Below are positions 8,030 through 16,030 of a stretch of DNA of 64,000 nucleotides, piece after piece (position 1 is the first letter of the stretch; every line of letters begins with the position of its first letter). The translations under genes were made by a program, and so were the position numbers. The DNA is from Gp6-AA40 sp963818645 (GTDB taxonomy: Bacteria > Acidobacteriota > Vicinamibacteria > Vicinamibacterales > UBA2999). Under the pieces are notes generated by a model. The model had not been told where the DNA came from. It searched no databases and saw nothing but the letters and a program-made list of their open reading frames with translations. The stretch spans positions 62,001-126,000 of the forward strand of contig CAWFTF010000008.1 in the NCBI GenBank assembly GCA_963818645.1. Reading direction: 5' to 3'.

Positions 8030-8941
8030 ATGCGTCTCTGTCGTTTCAATGACCATCGTCTCGGCATCGTTGAAGGAGCCGACCGTTCGCGACGTGACGG
8101 CGGCCCTCGAGGTGTTGCCGAAGCAGGAGTTATCCGTTTCCGACACACGATCTGCTGATCGAGCATCTCGATCGAATCGTGGAGCGCGCCCGCACGCTCC
8201 TGCCAGGCGCGCGCACGCTGGCAGTTGACTCAGTCACGCTGCTGAGCCCCGTCGCCAATCCGGGCAAGATCATTGCTGCTCCGGTGAACTACGAAAAGCA
8301 CCGCGATCGAAGCCACCAAGGATCCTCAGCTGCACGGGAACAATCCGGGGAGTGCGTTCAGTATCCAGACAGCGGGTCTCTTCCTCAAGGCAACGAGCTC
8401 GCTCGTCGGTCCGGGTGAAGGCGTCGTCATTCGGCTTCCCGAGCGACGCACCGATCACGAGGTCGAGCTTGTCGTCGTGATCGGGAAGCGCGCGAACCAC
8501 GTCGCGCGTCAGGATGCGCTGGCGTACGTGGCCGGTTACTCGATCGGGCTCGACATCTCGATTCGAGGGTCTGAGGATCGCAGCTTCCGCAAGTCCCCGG
8601 ACAGCTACACGGTGCTCGGGCCGTGGCTCGTGACCGCCGACGAGATTTCGAACCCAGGCGCGCTCGATCTGCAGATCACGGTCAACGGCGAAGTGCGTCA
8701 GCAGTCGAACACCCGGCACTTCATTCTGGGCGTTGCCGAACTGATCGAGATGGCGTCGTCGATGTACACGCTTCACCCCGGGGATCTCATCTTCACCGGC
8801 ACGCCGGAGGGAGTGAGCCCGATTCGCGCCGGCGACAGCATCGTGGCCACGATCGCGAACATCGGAAGCATGGCGGTTGCCGTCCGTGCCGAAGAGGCGA
8901 TCTCCGCGCCGGCCATGAGCGCCTCGTCCGCCGGAGCCTAG
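8030..8941 (+). pseudogene. Fumarylacetoacetate hydrolase (FAH) family protein, frameshifted
   Basis: The likely substrate is fumarylpyruvate or a related product of gentisate ring cleavage (inference from the adjacent dioxygenase). The N-terminus MRLCRFNDHRLGIVEGAD starts at the ATG at 8030. Three single-base insertions, near 8066, 8131 and 8313, must be removed to read on through VRDVTAALEVLPKQE, YPFPTHDLLIEHLD, VANPGKIIAAPVNYEKHRD, EATKDPQLHGNNPGS and GPGEGVVIRLPERRTDHE. From there the frame is open to 8941, through GPWLVTADEI, VNGEVRQQSNT and HPGDLIFTGTPEGV, the FAH active-site segments. The total length is a multiple of three, as three +1 shifts predict. It could be a real pseudogene or assembly error; similar single shifts occur across the window. 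Confidence 0.8.
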
Positions 8942-8949
8942 GACACACC

Positions 8950-10014
8950 ATGGACGGCGCCAGCACGACGTTCTTTACCAAGCCCTCGCTCACCGAAGAG
9001 CGAAAGGAGTTCTACCGTCGTCTCGAGGCCAAGGGGGCAGCGCCGCTCTGGGAAGTGCTGGGCGCGATCATTCCGCCCGAACCTCGCCCCGAAATGGTTC
9101 CGGTGCTCTGGCACTACGACGATCTACGGCCGCTGCTCATGGAAGCGGGACGTCTGCTCACCGAGAAGGAAGCCGAGCGGCGTGTGCTCGTCCTCGAGAA
9201 CCCTGGACTTCGCGGCAAGTCTCGCGTGACCGGCAGCCTCTACATCGGTCTTCAGTTGATCCTTCCGGGCGAGACCGCGCGCTGTCATCGTCATGCGACG
9301 TCGGCGCTCCGATTCGTGCTCGAGGGGAGCGGAGCGTACACTGCGGTCGAGGGTGAACGGACGACGATGAACCCGGGGGACTTCATCCTGACGCCTTCGT
9401 GGACGTACCACGATCACGGCAATCCGAGTGACGGCCCGATGGTCTGGCTGGACGGTCTCGACATTCCGATCGTCAACCTGTTCGACACGAGCTTCGCCGA
9501 GCACTACCCGGGAGAGGTTCAGCCGAACACGATCGCGTACGGCGATTCACTCGCTCGATACGGCGCGAACATGCTGCCTGTGGACTACTCACCGACGCGG
9601 CCTTCGTCGCCGATCTTCAACTACCCGTATGAGCGCAGCCGTCAGGCGCTCGAGCAGTTGAAGCGGAACGGCGCACCGCATCCCAGTCACGGGATCAAGA
9701 TGCGATTCGTGAATCCGGTGTCGGGCGGATACACCATGCCGACGATCGGCGCGTTCATGCAATTGCTGCCGGCGGGGTTCAGCGGCGTGGCGTATCGTCA
9801 AACCGACGCCACGATCTACGTCGTCGTCGAAGGACAGGGGCGAACGCGCATCGGCGATCAGGTGTTCGAGTGGCGTCCACGCGACATCTTCGTGACGCCG
9901 TCGTGGGCGCCGGTTGCGCACGAGGCGCAGTCGGAGGCCGTGCTCTTCAGCCTGTCCGATCGTCCCGCGCAGCAAGCACTTGGCTTGTGGCGCGAGCAGG
10001 TTCCATTGAAATGA
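8950..10014 (+). CDS. Gentisate 1,2-dioxygenase-like bicupin
   Basis: A 354-residue cytosolic Fe(II) ring-cleaving dioxygenase of the cupin superfamily, expected to open gentisate or a related salicylate to maleylpyruvate (family knowledge). The N-terminal cupin shows CHRHATSALRFVLEGSGA and later TPSWTYHDHGNPSDGP, giving the HxH...H metal ligands. The second cupin (GVAYRQTDATIYVVVEGQG, TPSWAPVAHEA) is less complete. The ATG at 8950 is nine bases past the FAH stop and fits the family start FFTKPSLTEERKEFYRRLE. A larger in-frame extension upstream overlaps FAH and is rejected. Its TGA overlaps the next ATG. Confidence 0.85.
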   Translation: MDGASTTFFTKPSLTEERKEFYRRLEAKGAAPLWEVLGAIIPPEPRPEMVPVLWHYDDLRPLLMEAGRLLTEKEAERRVLVLENPGLRGKSRVTGSLYIGLQLILPGETARCHRHATSALRFVLEGSGAYTAVEGERTTMNPGDFILTPSWTYHDHGNPSDGPMVWLDGLDIPIVNLFDTSFAEHYPGEVQPNTIAYGDSLARYGANMLPVDYSPTRPSSPIFNYPYERSRQALEQLKRNGAPHPSHGIKMRFVNPVSGGYTMPTIGAFMQLLPAGFSGVAYRQTDATIYVVVEGQGRTRIGDQVFEWRPRDIFVTPSWAPVAHEAQSEAVLFSLSDRPAQQALGLWREQVPLK

Positions 10015-10895
10015 CTCAACTCCCAACGTCCAACTCCCAACTCCCAAGATACCTGGCGCGAATCGTAACCCTGGCGCTTATCGCGCTGGCGGTCGGAATC
10101 GCACCAGCTGCCGCGCAGGTGGATTTCTCCGGCGAATGGGCGCCGCGCTTCTGGGAGGACCAGCCCGAGCGCGTGCCCGGTCCTGAGCTTGGCGACTACC
10201 TGGGTATTCCGATCAGCGACGCTGCAAGGCTGCGCGCCGAGTCGTGGGACGCGTCGATTCAGACGCTGCCTGAGTGGCAGTGCCGGCCGCACTCGGCCGA
10301 TTACATCTGGCGCGGCCCGTCACCGCTGAGAATCTCGAAGGAAGTCGATCCCGTCTCGCGCGAGATCGTCGCGTTTCACGCCGAGTGGCTTCGCTCCGTC
10401 GATCGAGCGGTGTTTCTGGATGGCCGTCCGCATCCTCCCGCCGATGCACTGCATACGTGGGCGGGCTTCTCGACCGCCAGGTGGGATGGCGACATCCTGA
10501 CCGTCACCGTGACGCACCTGAAGGAAGGCTACCTCCGGCGCAACGGTCTTCCGCGCAGCGACAAGGCCACGTTGACCGAGCACTGGATTCGCAACGGCGA
10601 CTTCCTCACGGTCGTCACGATCGTGAACGATCCCGTCTACCTGACGGAGCCCTTCATCAGAACCACCGACTACGAACTGAGCCTCACACAGCAGGTGCCG
10701 CCCTATCCCTGCGGCGTCGTGCAGGAAATCGATCGAGGAGAAGGGGAGGTTCCGCACTATCTGCCGGGCACCAATCCCTACACGAAGGAGTTCGCCGTCA
10801 AGCATGGCCTGCCGATCGAAGCGACTCGCGGCGGTGCGGCCACGATGTATCCAGACTTCAAAGAGAAACTGAAGACACTGCCGCCCGCAAAATAG
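10011..10895 (+). CDS. Secreted protein of unknown function, cassette protein A, copy 2
   Basis: A 294-residue protein, paralogue of the 5090-6010 product: QVDFSGEW, WDASIQTLPEWQCRPH, DGRPHPPADALHTWAGFST, THLKEGYLRRNG, DPVYLTEPF and VPHYLPGTN are shared. The ATG at 10011 overlaps the stop of the gentisate dioxygenase. The signal peptide (LARIVTLALIALAVGIAPAAA) is preceded by MTQLPTSNSQLPR, which is encoded by a CAACTCCCAA short repeat rather than by a conserved leader. The Pro/Gln-rich tail of copy 1 is absent. Function unknown. Confidence 0.8.
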   Translation: MTQLPTSNSQLPRYLARIVTLALIALAVGIAPAAAQVDFSGEWAPRFWEDQPERVPGPELGDYLGIPISDAARLRAESWDASIQTLPEWQCRPHSADYIWRGPSPLRISKEVDPVSREIVAFHAEWLRSVDRAVFLDGRPHPPADALHTWAGFSTARWDGDILTVTVTHLKEGYLRRNGLPRSDKATLTEHWIRNGDFLTVVTIVNDPVYLTEPFIRTTDYELSLTQQVPPYPCGVVQEIDRGEGEVPHYLPGTNPYTKEFAVKHGLPIEATRGGAATMYPDFKEKLKTLPPAK

Positions 10896-10906
10896 CCGGA
10901 GCCGAC

Positions 10907-12032
10907 ATGCCCGCACAGGTCGTTGCCACGTTGCCCCGCGCCTGGTTGTTGCTGACCGTTCTCACCGCTCTCGCCGTCGCCGCGCCGTCCGTTCCTATTG
11001 CAGCGCAGCAGGCTCCATCGAGTGAGATTCAGGTGCTGCCGGTTCGCGGCAACATTTACATGCTGCAGGGTGCTGGCGCGAACATCACCGTGTCCATTGG
11101 ACGCGACGGTGTGCTGATGGTGGACAGCGGTCTGGCGTCGATGGGCGATCAGGTGCTTGCAACGATTCGTCGCTTGCAGAATCAGATCGATCTCGGGGAC
11201 AAGCCGCTCGGATGGGGAGCGGAGACGCGATCGAGTATCGCGGACAGGAACATCGAGACTCCCGCCAAGCCAATCCGCTACATCATCAACACCCATGTGC
11301 ATTCGGATCACGTCGGCGCGAACCAATTGCTCCGGCGCTCAGGGATGACGTTCACGGGCGGCAATGTCACGGGCAACATCTCCGACGCCACCGAAGGCGC
11401 GGCCATCATGGCGCACGAGGCGGTACTCACGCGGATGACGTCGACCGCAGGTGGTGCGACGCCTGTCGCCCGCGGATGCGCAGCCGACCGACACCTACTA
11501 CACCGACACGATGAAGCTCAGTCACTTCTTCAACGGCGAAGGAGTGCAGCTCATTCATCAGGCGTCCGCGCACACCGACGGCGATACGCTGGTCTGGTTT
11601 CGCGGGTCTGACGTGATCGCGGCTGGTGACGTGTTTTCTACAACGAGCTATCCGGTCATCGACGTGAAACAAGGTGGCTCGATTAACGGCGTCGTCGAAG
11701 GGTTGAACCGGATTCTGCGGCTCTGCATCGCCGAGTTCCGCACCGAGGGCGGCACGCTCGTCATTCCCGGTCACGGGCGCCTGAGTGACTCGGCAGACGT
11801 GGCTTACTACCGCGACATGGTCACGATCATTCGCGACCGCGTGAGTGCGATGGTCGGAAGGGGTCTGACCCTCGAGCAGGTCAAGGCGTCGAAGCCGACG
11901 GCGGACTACGAACCTCGCTACGGCGCGACGAATGGTGCATGGACGACGGATCAGTTCATCGCGGCGGCTTATGAGTCGCTCGGTGGAGGAAAGACAACAG
12001 CGCCGAAGACCGCGCCGGGGCGATCGAAGTGA
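10907..12032 (+). CDS. MBL-fold hydrolase, cassette copy 2, intact metal site, frameshifted
   Basis: Exported MBL-fold protein. The ATG at 10907 opens a signal peptide (LPRAWLLLTVLTALAVAAPS) and then EIQVLPVRGNIYMLQGAGANI. The metal site NTHVHSDHVGAN has the full HxHxDH, and a later HGRLSD is present. The frame breaks near 11460: GGATP must continue as LSPADAQPTDTYYTDTMKL in the +1 frame, and from there it is open to 12032. Total length is one base over a multiple of three. It is paralogous to 6046-7179. The stop overlaps the next start (GTGA). The substrate is unknown. Confidence 0.82.
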
Positions 12033-12796
12033 AGTCGCACGAACGTCATTTGGCGATACGGATCTCGATCGTCGTCGTGTGTCTCGCGAGTGTGGCGCCT
12101 TTAGCGGCGCAGCGCGGCCAGGGACGGCAGGGTGGCGCGCCATCCGCGCGGGCGTCGGCGCCAGTCGATCTCACCGGCATGTGGGTCTCGATCGTCACGG
12201 AAGACTGGCGTTGGCGCATGCGCACGCCACCGAAGGGCGACTACGCAAGCCTTCCGCTCACCGACGCCGCGGTCAAAGTAGCCGATAGTTGGGATCCGGC
12301 GCGCGACGCGGCAGCCGGCGAACAGTGCCGGCCGTTCGGTGGCGCGGCGATTATGCGAGTGCCCGGCCGCATCCGTATCAGCTGGAACGACGACACCAGT
12401 ATCAAAGTGGAAACTGAGGCAGGGACACAGACGCGTGCGTTCGCATTTGGCTCGGCTCCAGCCGCCGAACCGAGTTGGCAAGGCGTCTCAGTGGCCAACT
12501 GGCAGGTAGCGGGCGGCGGTGGACGTCGCGGCGGCGGTCCTCCACGAGGCGGTTCCCTGCGCGTCGTGACGACGAACCTGCGGCCCGGATACCTGCGGAG
12601 AAACGGCGTTCCCTACAGCGCAAACGCCCGCGTCACCGAGTACTACAATCGCGTCAACGAGCCGAACGGCGATTCCTGGCTCATCGTGACGACGATGGTT
12701 GAGGACCCGCAGTATCTGAACGCCCGGTTCGTGACGAGTTCGCACTTCAAGAAGATCCCGGACGACTCGCCCTGGAAGCCCACGCCATGCGACTAG
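12029..12796 (+). CDS. Secreted protein of unknown function, cassette protein B, copy 2
   Basis: A 255-residue product with a signal peptide (IRISIVVVCLASVAPLAA then QRGQGRQ). It mirrors the 7176 product: VDLTGMWVSIVTEDWRWRM, TPPKGDY, GEQCRPFGGAAIM, LRPGYLRRNGVPYSANARVTE and a C-terminal PTPCD. It starts with a GTG overlapping the MBL stop, and its end overlaps the cytochrome start by 10 bases, so the genes are translationally coupled. Without the palindrome insertion of copy 1, its leader has normal length. Function unknown. Confidence 0.8.
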   Translation: MKSHERHLAIRISIVVVCLASVAPLAAQRGQGRQGGAPSARASAPVDLTGMWVSIVTEDWRWRMRTPPKGDYASLPLTDAAVKVADSWDPARDAAAGEQCRPFGGAAIMRVPGRIRISWNDDTSIKVETEAGTQTRAFAFGSAPAAEPSWQGVSVANWQVAGGGGRRGGGPPRGGSLRVVTTNLRPGYLRRNGVPYSANARVTEYYNRVNEPNGDSWLIVTTMVEDPQYLNARFVTSSHFKKIPDDSPWKPTPCD

Positions 12797-13569
12797 CCTT
12801 GCTGAGTCTGGTGATCGCGTTCGCGATGCCGGTCGTGTCGGCTGCGCAAAACGCTACCGATGTCGCCGAAGGGAAGAAACTCTTCGGCGGCTTGTGCGTC
12901 ACCTGCCACGGCTTCGACGGAACCGGTGGCGCCGGGCCTCCACTCAATCGGCCACGGCTGCTCTCGGCCCCCGACGATGCGTCGCTGCGCAACATCATCG
13001 CGGAAGGGATTCCCAACCGCGGCATGCCGAGAGTCCGTCGCGTCACCGATGATGAGATGCGTCAACTCGTGTCATATGTGCGGTCGATTGGAAAGATCGC
13101 ACGCCCCGCTGTGCGCGGCGACGCTGCACGCGGCGGGCAGTTGTACGCCAAGCTCGGATGCGCCGGCTGTCATATCGTGAATGGGGCCGGCGGCAGCCTT
13201 GGCCCCGAGCTGACCAGCATCGGATGGATTCGCGGACCCGAGTACCTGCGCCAGGCGGTGCTCGAGCCGGCGGCACGCCTGCCACAAGGGAACCTGCCGA
13301 TTCCCGCGCGTGGTTACAACGAATTCCTCCCGGTGACGATCGTCACGAAGGATGGCGCGGAGGTGCGCGGGATTCGTCTGAACGAGGACGTCTTCACGAT
13401 TCAGATCCGCGACTTAGCGGGGAAGTTCCACTCGGTGCGGAAGAGCGATGCTGCAGTCATTCGAAAGGAAATCGGAGCCAGCTTGATGCCGAGCTATGCC
13501 AATCGGCTCGCCGGCGGTGAGATTGACGACCTTGTCGCGTATCTGTCGAGGCTCGGAGGGGCGCTGTGA
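12787..13569 (+). CDS. Diheme cytochrome c
   Basis: A 260-residue periplasmic electron carrier with a signal peptide. Heme-binding motifs are CVTCH at residues 37-41, with a possible axial Met in NRGMP (~80), and CAGCH at 125-129. The second half resembles the cytochrome domains fused to quinoprotein dehydrogenases (VTKDGAEVRGIRLNEDVFTI). It lies just ahead of a PQQ dehydrogenase that has no heme domain of its own, so it may be that enzyme's electron acceptor (inference). Confidence 0.88.
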   Translation: MRLALLSLVIAFAMPVVSAAQNATDVAEGKKLFGGLCVTCHGFDGTGGAGPPLNRPRLLSAPDDASLRNIIAEGIPNRGMPRVRRVTDDEMRQLVSYVRSIGKIARPAVRGDAARGGQLYAKLGCAGCHIVNGAGGSLGPELTSIGWIRGPEYLRQAVLEPAARLPQGNLPIPARGYNEFLPVTIVTKDGAEVRGIRLNEDVFTIQIRDLAGKFHSVRKSDAAVIRKEIGASLMPSYANRLAGGEIDDLVAYLSRLGGAL

Positions 13570-13580
13570 CCACACAAACC

Positions 13581-13632
13581 GGGATTCGGGATTCGGGACT
13601 CGGGATTCGGGATTCGGGACTCGGGATTCGGG
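13581..13632 (+). repeat. 21 bp tandem repeat at the 5' end of the PQQ dehydrogenase gene
   Basis: The 21 bp unit GGGATTCGGGATTCGGGACT+C is present twice (13581-13601, 13602-13622) with a partial third copy. It lies between the cytochrome stop and the signal-peptide codons of the next gene, and makes the true start of that gene uncertain. Confidence 0.8.
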
Positions 13633-13680
13633 TCCGGCTCGGGGCCGACCGTCCTCCTCCTGGTTGCGTTCGCCGTCTCG

Positions 13681-15222
13681 GTGCACGCACAGGTGCCGTA
13701 CGAGCGGCTGCTCAAGGCCGAGAGCGATCCGCAGAACTGGATGACGTACGCCGGGTCCTACAAGTCGCATCGCTACTCGGTGCTCGATCAGATCAATCGC
13801 AAGAACGTGGCGTCGCTGAAGCTGGCGTGGGCGTATCAGATTCAACGGGCCGGCATCGTCGAGACGTCGCCGCTCGTCGTCGACGGCGTCATGTATCTAA
13901 CGGAGCCGCCGAGCACGGTAACTGCGCTCGACGTGCGTAGCGGCCGGCCGCTCTGGACGTACTCGCCCAATATTCCGCCCGACGTCATCGTCATCGGATC
14001 GCCGCCAGTGAATCGGGGCGTCGCGATTCTCGACGATCTCGTCTATGTCGGGACCGTGCACGGTCACCTGATTGCGCTCGACTCGAAGTCGGGCACGGTT
14101 CGCTGGGACATCACGGTCGGCGACAACAAGTCCGGCTACTACCTGACGCTCGCGCCGCTCGCGCTCGACGGGAAGATCGTCGTCGGCGTCTCGGGTGCGG
14201 AGACCGGCATCCGCGGCTTCATCGACGCGTACGACGCCAAAACGGGGAAGCTCACATGGCGCACGTACACAATCCCCGCGCCGGGTGAACCAGGCTTCGA
14301 GACGTGGGGCAAGGGCAACGGCTGGCAGACCGGAGGCGGCTCGACCTGGCTGACCGGCTCGTTCGATCCCGAACTGAACCTTCTCTATTGGGCGACCGGC
14401 AATCCCGCGCCTGACTGGAACGCGGACAATCGCCCGGGCGACAACCTCTACACCGACTCTGTGCTCGCGCTCGATCCCTCCACTGGAAAGATCAAGTGGC
14501 ACTTCCAGTTCACGCCTGAGGACGTGCACGACTGGGACTCGAACGAGACGATGATCCTCTTCGAGGCGCAGATCGGCGGACGCGAAAGAAAGCTGCTCGC
14601 GCAGGCGAATCGCAACGGGTTCTACTATGTGCTCGATCGAGCCACTGGAGAGTTCCTGACAGGTGTACCGTACGCCAAACAGACGTGGGCAGACGGCCTC
14701 GACGCGAAGGGGCGCCCGATTCGCAAGAAGGGAATCTCACCGAGCCTCGAGGGGACGCTGGTCTTCCCTAACATCGGGGGCGCGGCCAACTGGTTCAGCC
14801 CGAGCTATAGCCCTCAGACGAAGCTGTTCTATCAGGCCGCGCGCGAGATGGGCACGGTCTACTTCAAGGGAGCGGCCGAGTACAAGCCAGGTACCGCGTT
14901 CACCGGCGGTGGCGGCCGTCACGTCCAGGGTGACGACGCGTCCGGCGCGATCCGGGCGCTCGACGCGACGACCGGAAAGATGAGATGGGAGTTCCCACTG
15001 CTGTCTCCCGGTTATACCAGTCTGCTGTCGACGGCGGGCGGCCTCGTCTTCGGTGGATCGGAAGAGGGCAACTTCTTCGCGCTCGATGCCGAGACGGGAA
15101 AGCCGCTCTGGGATACACAAATCGGCGGCGCTGTGCGCGGCATTCCGATGTCATATGCTGTTGACGGCAAGCAGTACATCGCCATTGCTGCTGGGTTTAC
15201 GTTGTTCGTCTTTGCGTTGTAA
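13681..15222 (+). CDS. PQQ-dependent quinoprotein dehydrogenase
   Basis: Periplasmic beta-propeller dehydrogenase; 513 residues from the GTG at 13681. The frame is open upstream to 13570 and encodes GPTVLLLVAFAVSVHAQ just before VPYERLL, clearly a signal peptide, so the real start lies further upstream. A GTG at 13566 joins this frame after removal of one base, inside or next to the 21 bp repeat. Family motifs: WMTYAGSYKSHRYSVLDQIN, repeated W-docking segments (LDxxTGKxxW), HDWDSNE with the likely catalytic Asp, and ANRNGFYYVLDRATGEFL. There is no C-terminal heme domain. The adjacent diheme cytochrome may accept electrons. Substrate unknown; an alcohol or aldehyde is usual for the family. Confidence 0.87.
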   Translation: MHAQVPYERLLKAESDPQNWMTYAGSYKSHRYSVLDQINRKNVASLKLAWAYQIQRAGIVETSPLVVDGVMYLTEPPSTVTALDVRSGRPLWTYSPNIPPDVIVIGSPPVNRGVAILDDLVYVGTVHGHLIALDSKSGTVRWDITVGDNKSGYYLTLAPLALDGKIVVGVSGAETGIRGFIDAYDAKTGKLTWRTYTIPAPGEPGFETWGKGNGWQTGGGSTWLTGSFDPELNLLYWATGNPAPDWNADNRPGDNLYTDSVLALDPSTGKIKWHFQFTPEDVHDWDSNETMILFEAQIGGRERKLLAQANRNGFYYVLDRATGEFLTGVPYAKQTWADGLDAKGRPIRKKGISPSLEGTLVFPNIGGAANWFSPSYSPQTKLFYQAAREMGTVYFKGAAEYKPGTAFTGGGGRHVQGDDASGAIRALDATTGKMRWEFPLLSPGYTSLLSTAGGLVFGGSEEGNFFALDAETGKPLWDTQIGGAVRGIPMSYAVDGKQYIAIAAGFTLFVFAL

Positions 15223-15234
15223 TGCAAGATGCAA

Positions 15235-15299
15235 AATTCAAAATGCAAACGATGCAATTTGCATTGCTTTTGCCTTTTGCCTTTTGCATTTTGAATTAC
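15235..15299. repeat. AT-rich palindromic intergenic element, copy 1
   Basis: AATTCAAAATGCAAA (15235-15249) pairs perfectly with TTTGCATTTTGAATT (15283-15297). The loop is itself made of TGCAATTTGCA and TTTTGCC repeats. It is strikingly AT rich in a GC-rich genome. The last 18 bases TTTTGCATTTTGAATTAC (15282-15299) recur at 62507-62524. It lies between the PQQ dehydrogenase stop and the carbonic anhydrase start and could form a terminator-like hairpin. Confidence 0.8.
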
Positions 15300-15309
15300 G
15301 AGTATCAGC

Positions 15310-15975
15310 GTGCTTAAAGCCGTCGAATCTCTCACGCGCCTTCGTGAAGGCAACCGCCGATTCGTAGCCGGTGAATCCTTGAATGCCGCGCTCTCGAACA
15401 GCGCGCGCCGTGAGGCGCTCGTCGCGGGGCAGGAGCCGTTTGCGATCATCCTCGGCTGCTCTGATTCGCGTGTGCCTGCAGAGCTCGTCTTCGATCAGAG
15501 CTTCGGTGATCTCTTCGTCATCCGCGTGGCGGGGAACATCGTCGCGCCCTCGCAGGTCGGGAGCGTCGAGTTTGCCGCATCTCGTTACGGGACGCGACTG
15601 GTCGTCGTCATGGGGCACTCTCAGTGTGGTGCCATCCTTGCCACGCTCGAAGAACTGCAAGGCGGGGCGACGAATCAGTCCGGCAACCTCCGGTCCATCG
15701 TCGATCGCGTTCGCCCATCGGTCGAGACGTTGCTCTCGGGCAGGCGGCAGCAAAGTGCCGACGATCTCGTCCGTGACGCGGTGCGCGCGAACGTCCGCGT
15801 GTCGGTCAACCATTTACGGCACGGGTCCGAGTTGCTCGAGAAGCTGATTCAGGAGACCGGCCTTCTGGTGGTTGGCGCCGAGTATTCGCTCGAGACCGGC
15901 GTGGTCGATTTCTTCGAGAACGTTCCCGAATCTGCGCAGCAGGGCCTATTCGGCACAGTGGGGCTTCGTATCTGA
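15310..15975 (+). CDS. Beta-class carbonic anhydrase
   Basis: A 221-residue zinc enzyme interconverting CO2 and bicarbonate. Zinc ligands are Cys50 in GCSDSRVP with the Asp52/Arg54 dyad, and His103 and Cys106 in MGHSQCGA. The GTG start at 15310 gives LKAVESLTRLREGNRRFV, the normal N-terminus of the family, with no signal peptide. It follows an AT-rich palindrome, so it is probably transcribed separately from the PQQ gene. Confidence 0.92.
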   Translation: MLKAVESLTRLREGNRRFVAGESLNAALSNSARREALVAGQEPFAIILGCSDSRVPAELVFDQSFGDLFVIRVAGNIVAPSQVGSVEFAASRYGTRLVVVMGHSQCGAILATLEELQGGATNQSGNLRSIVDRVRPSVETLLSGRRQQSADDLVRDAVRANVRVSVNHLRHGSELLEKLIQETGLLVVGAEYSLETGVVDFFENVPESAQQGLFGTVGLRI

Positions 15976-16030
15976 GCGAGTTCCGCGTCCGCTGCTGGTG
16001 CCCCCCTGAAGATCTGCCGACAAGCAGGGA

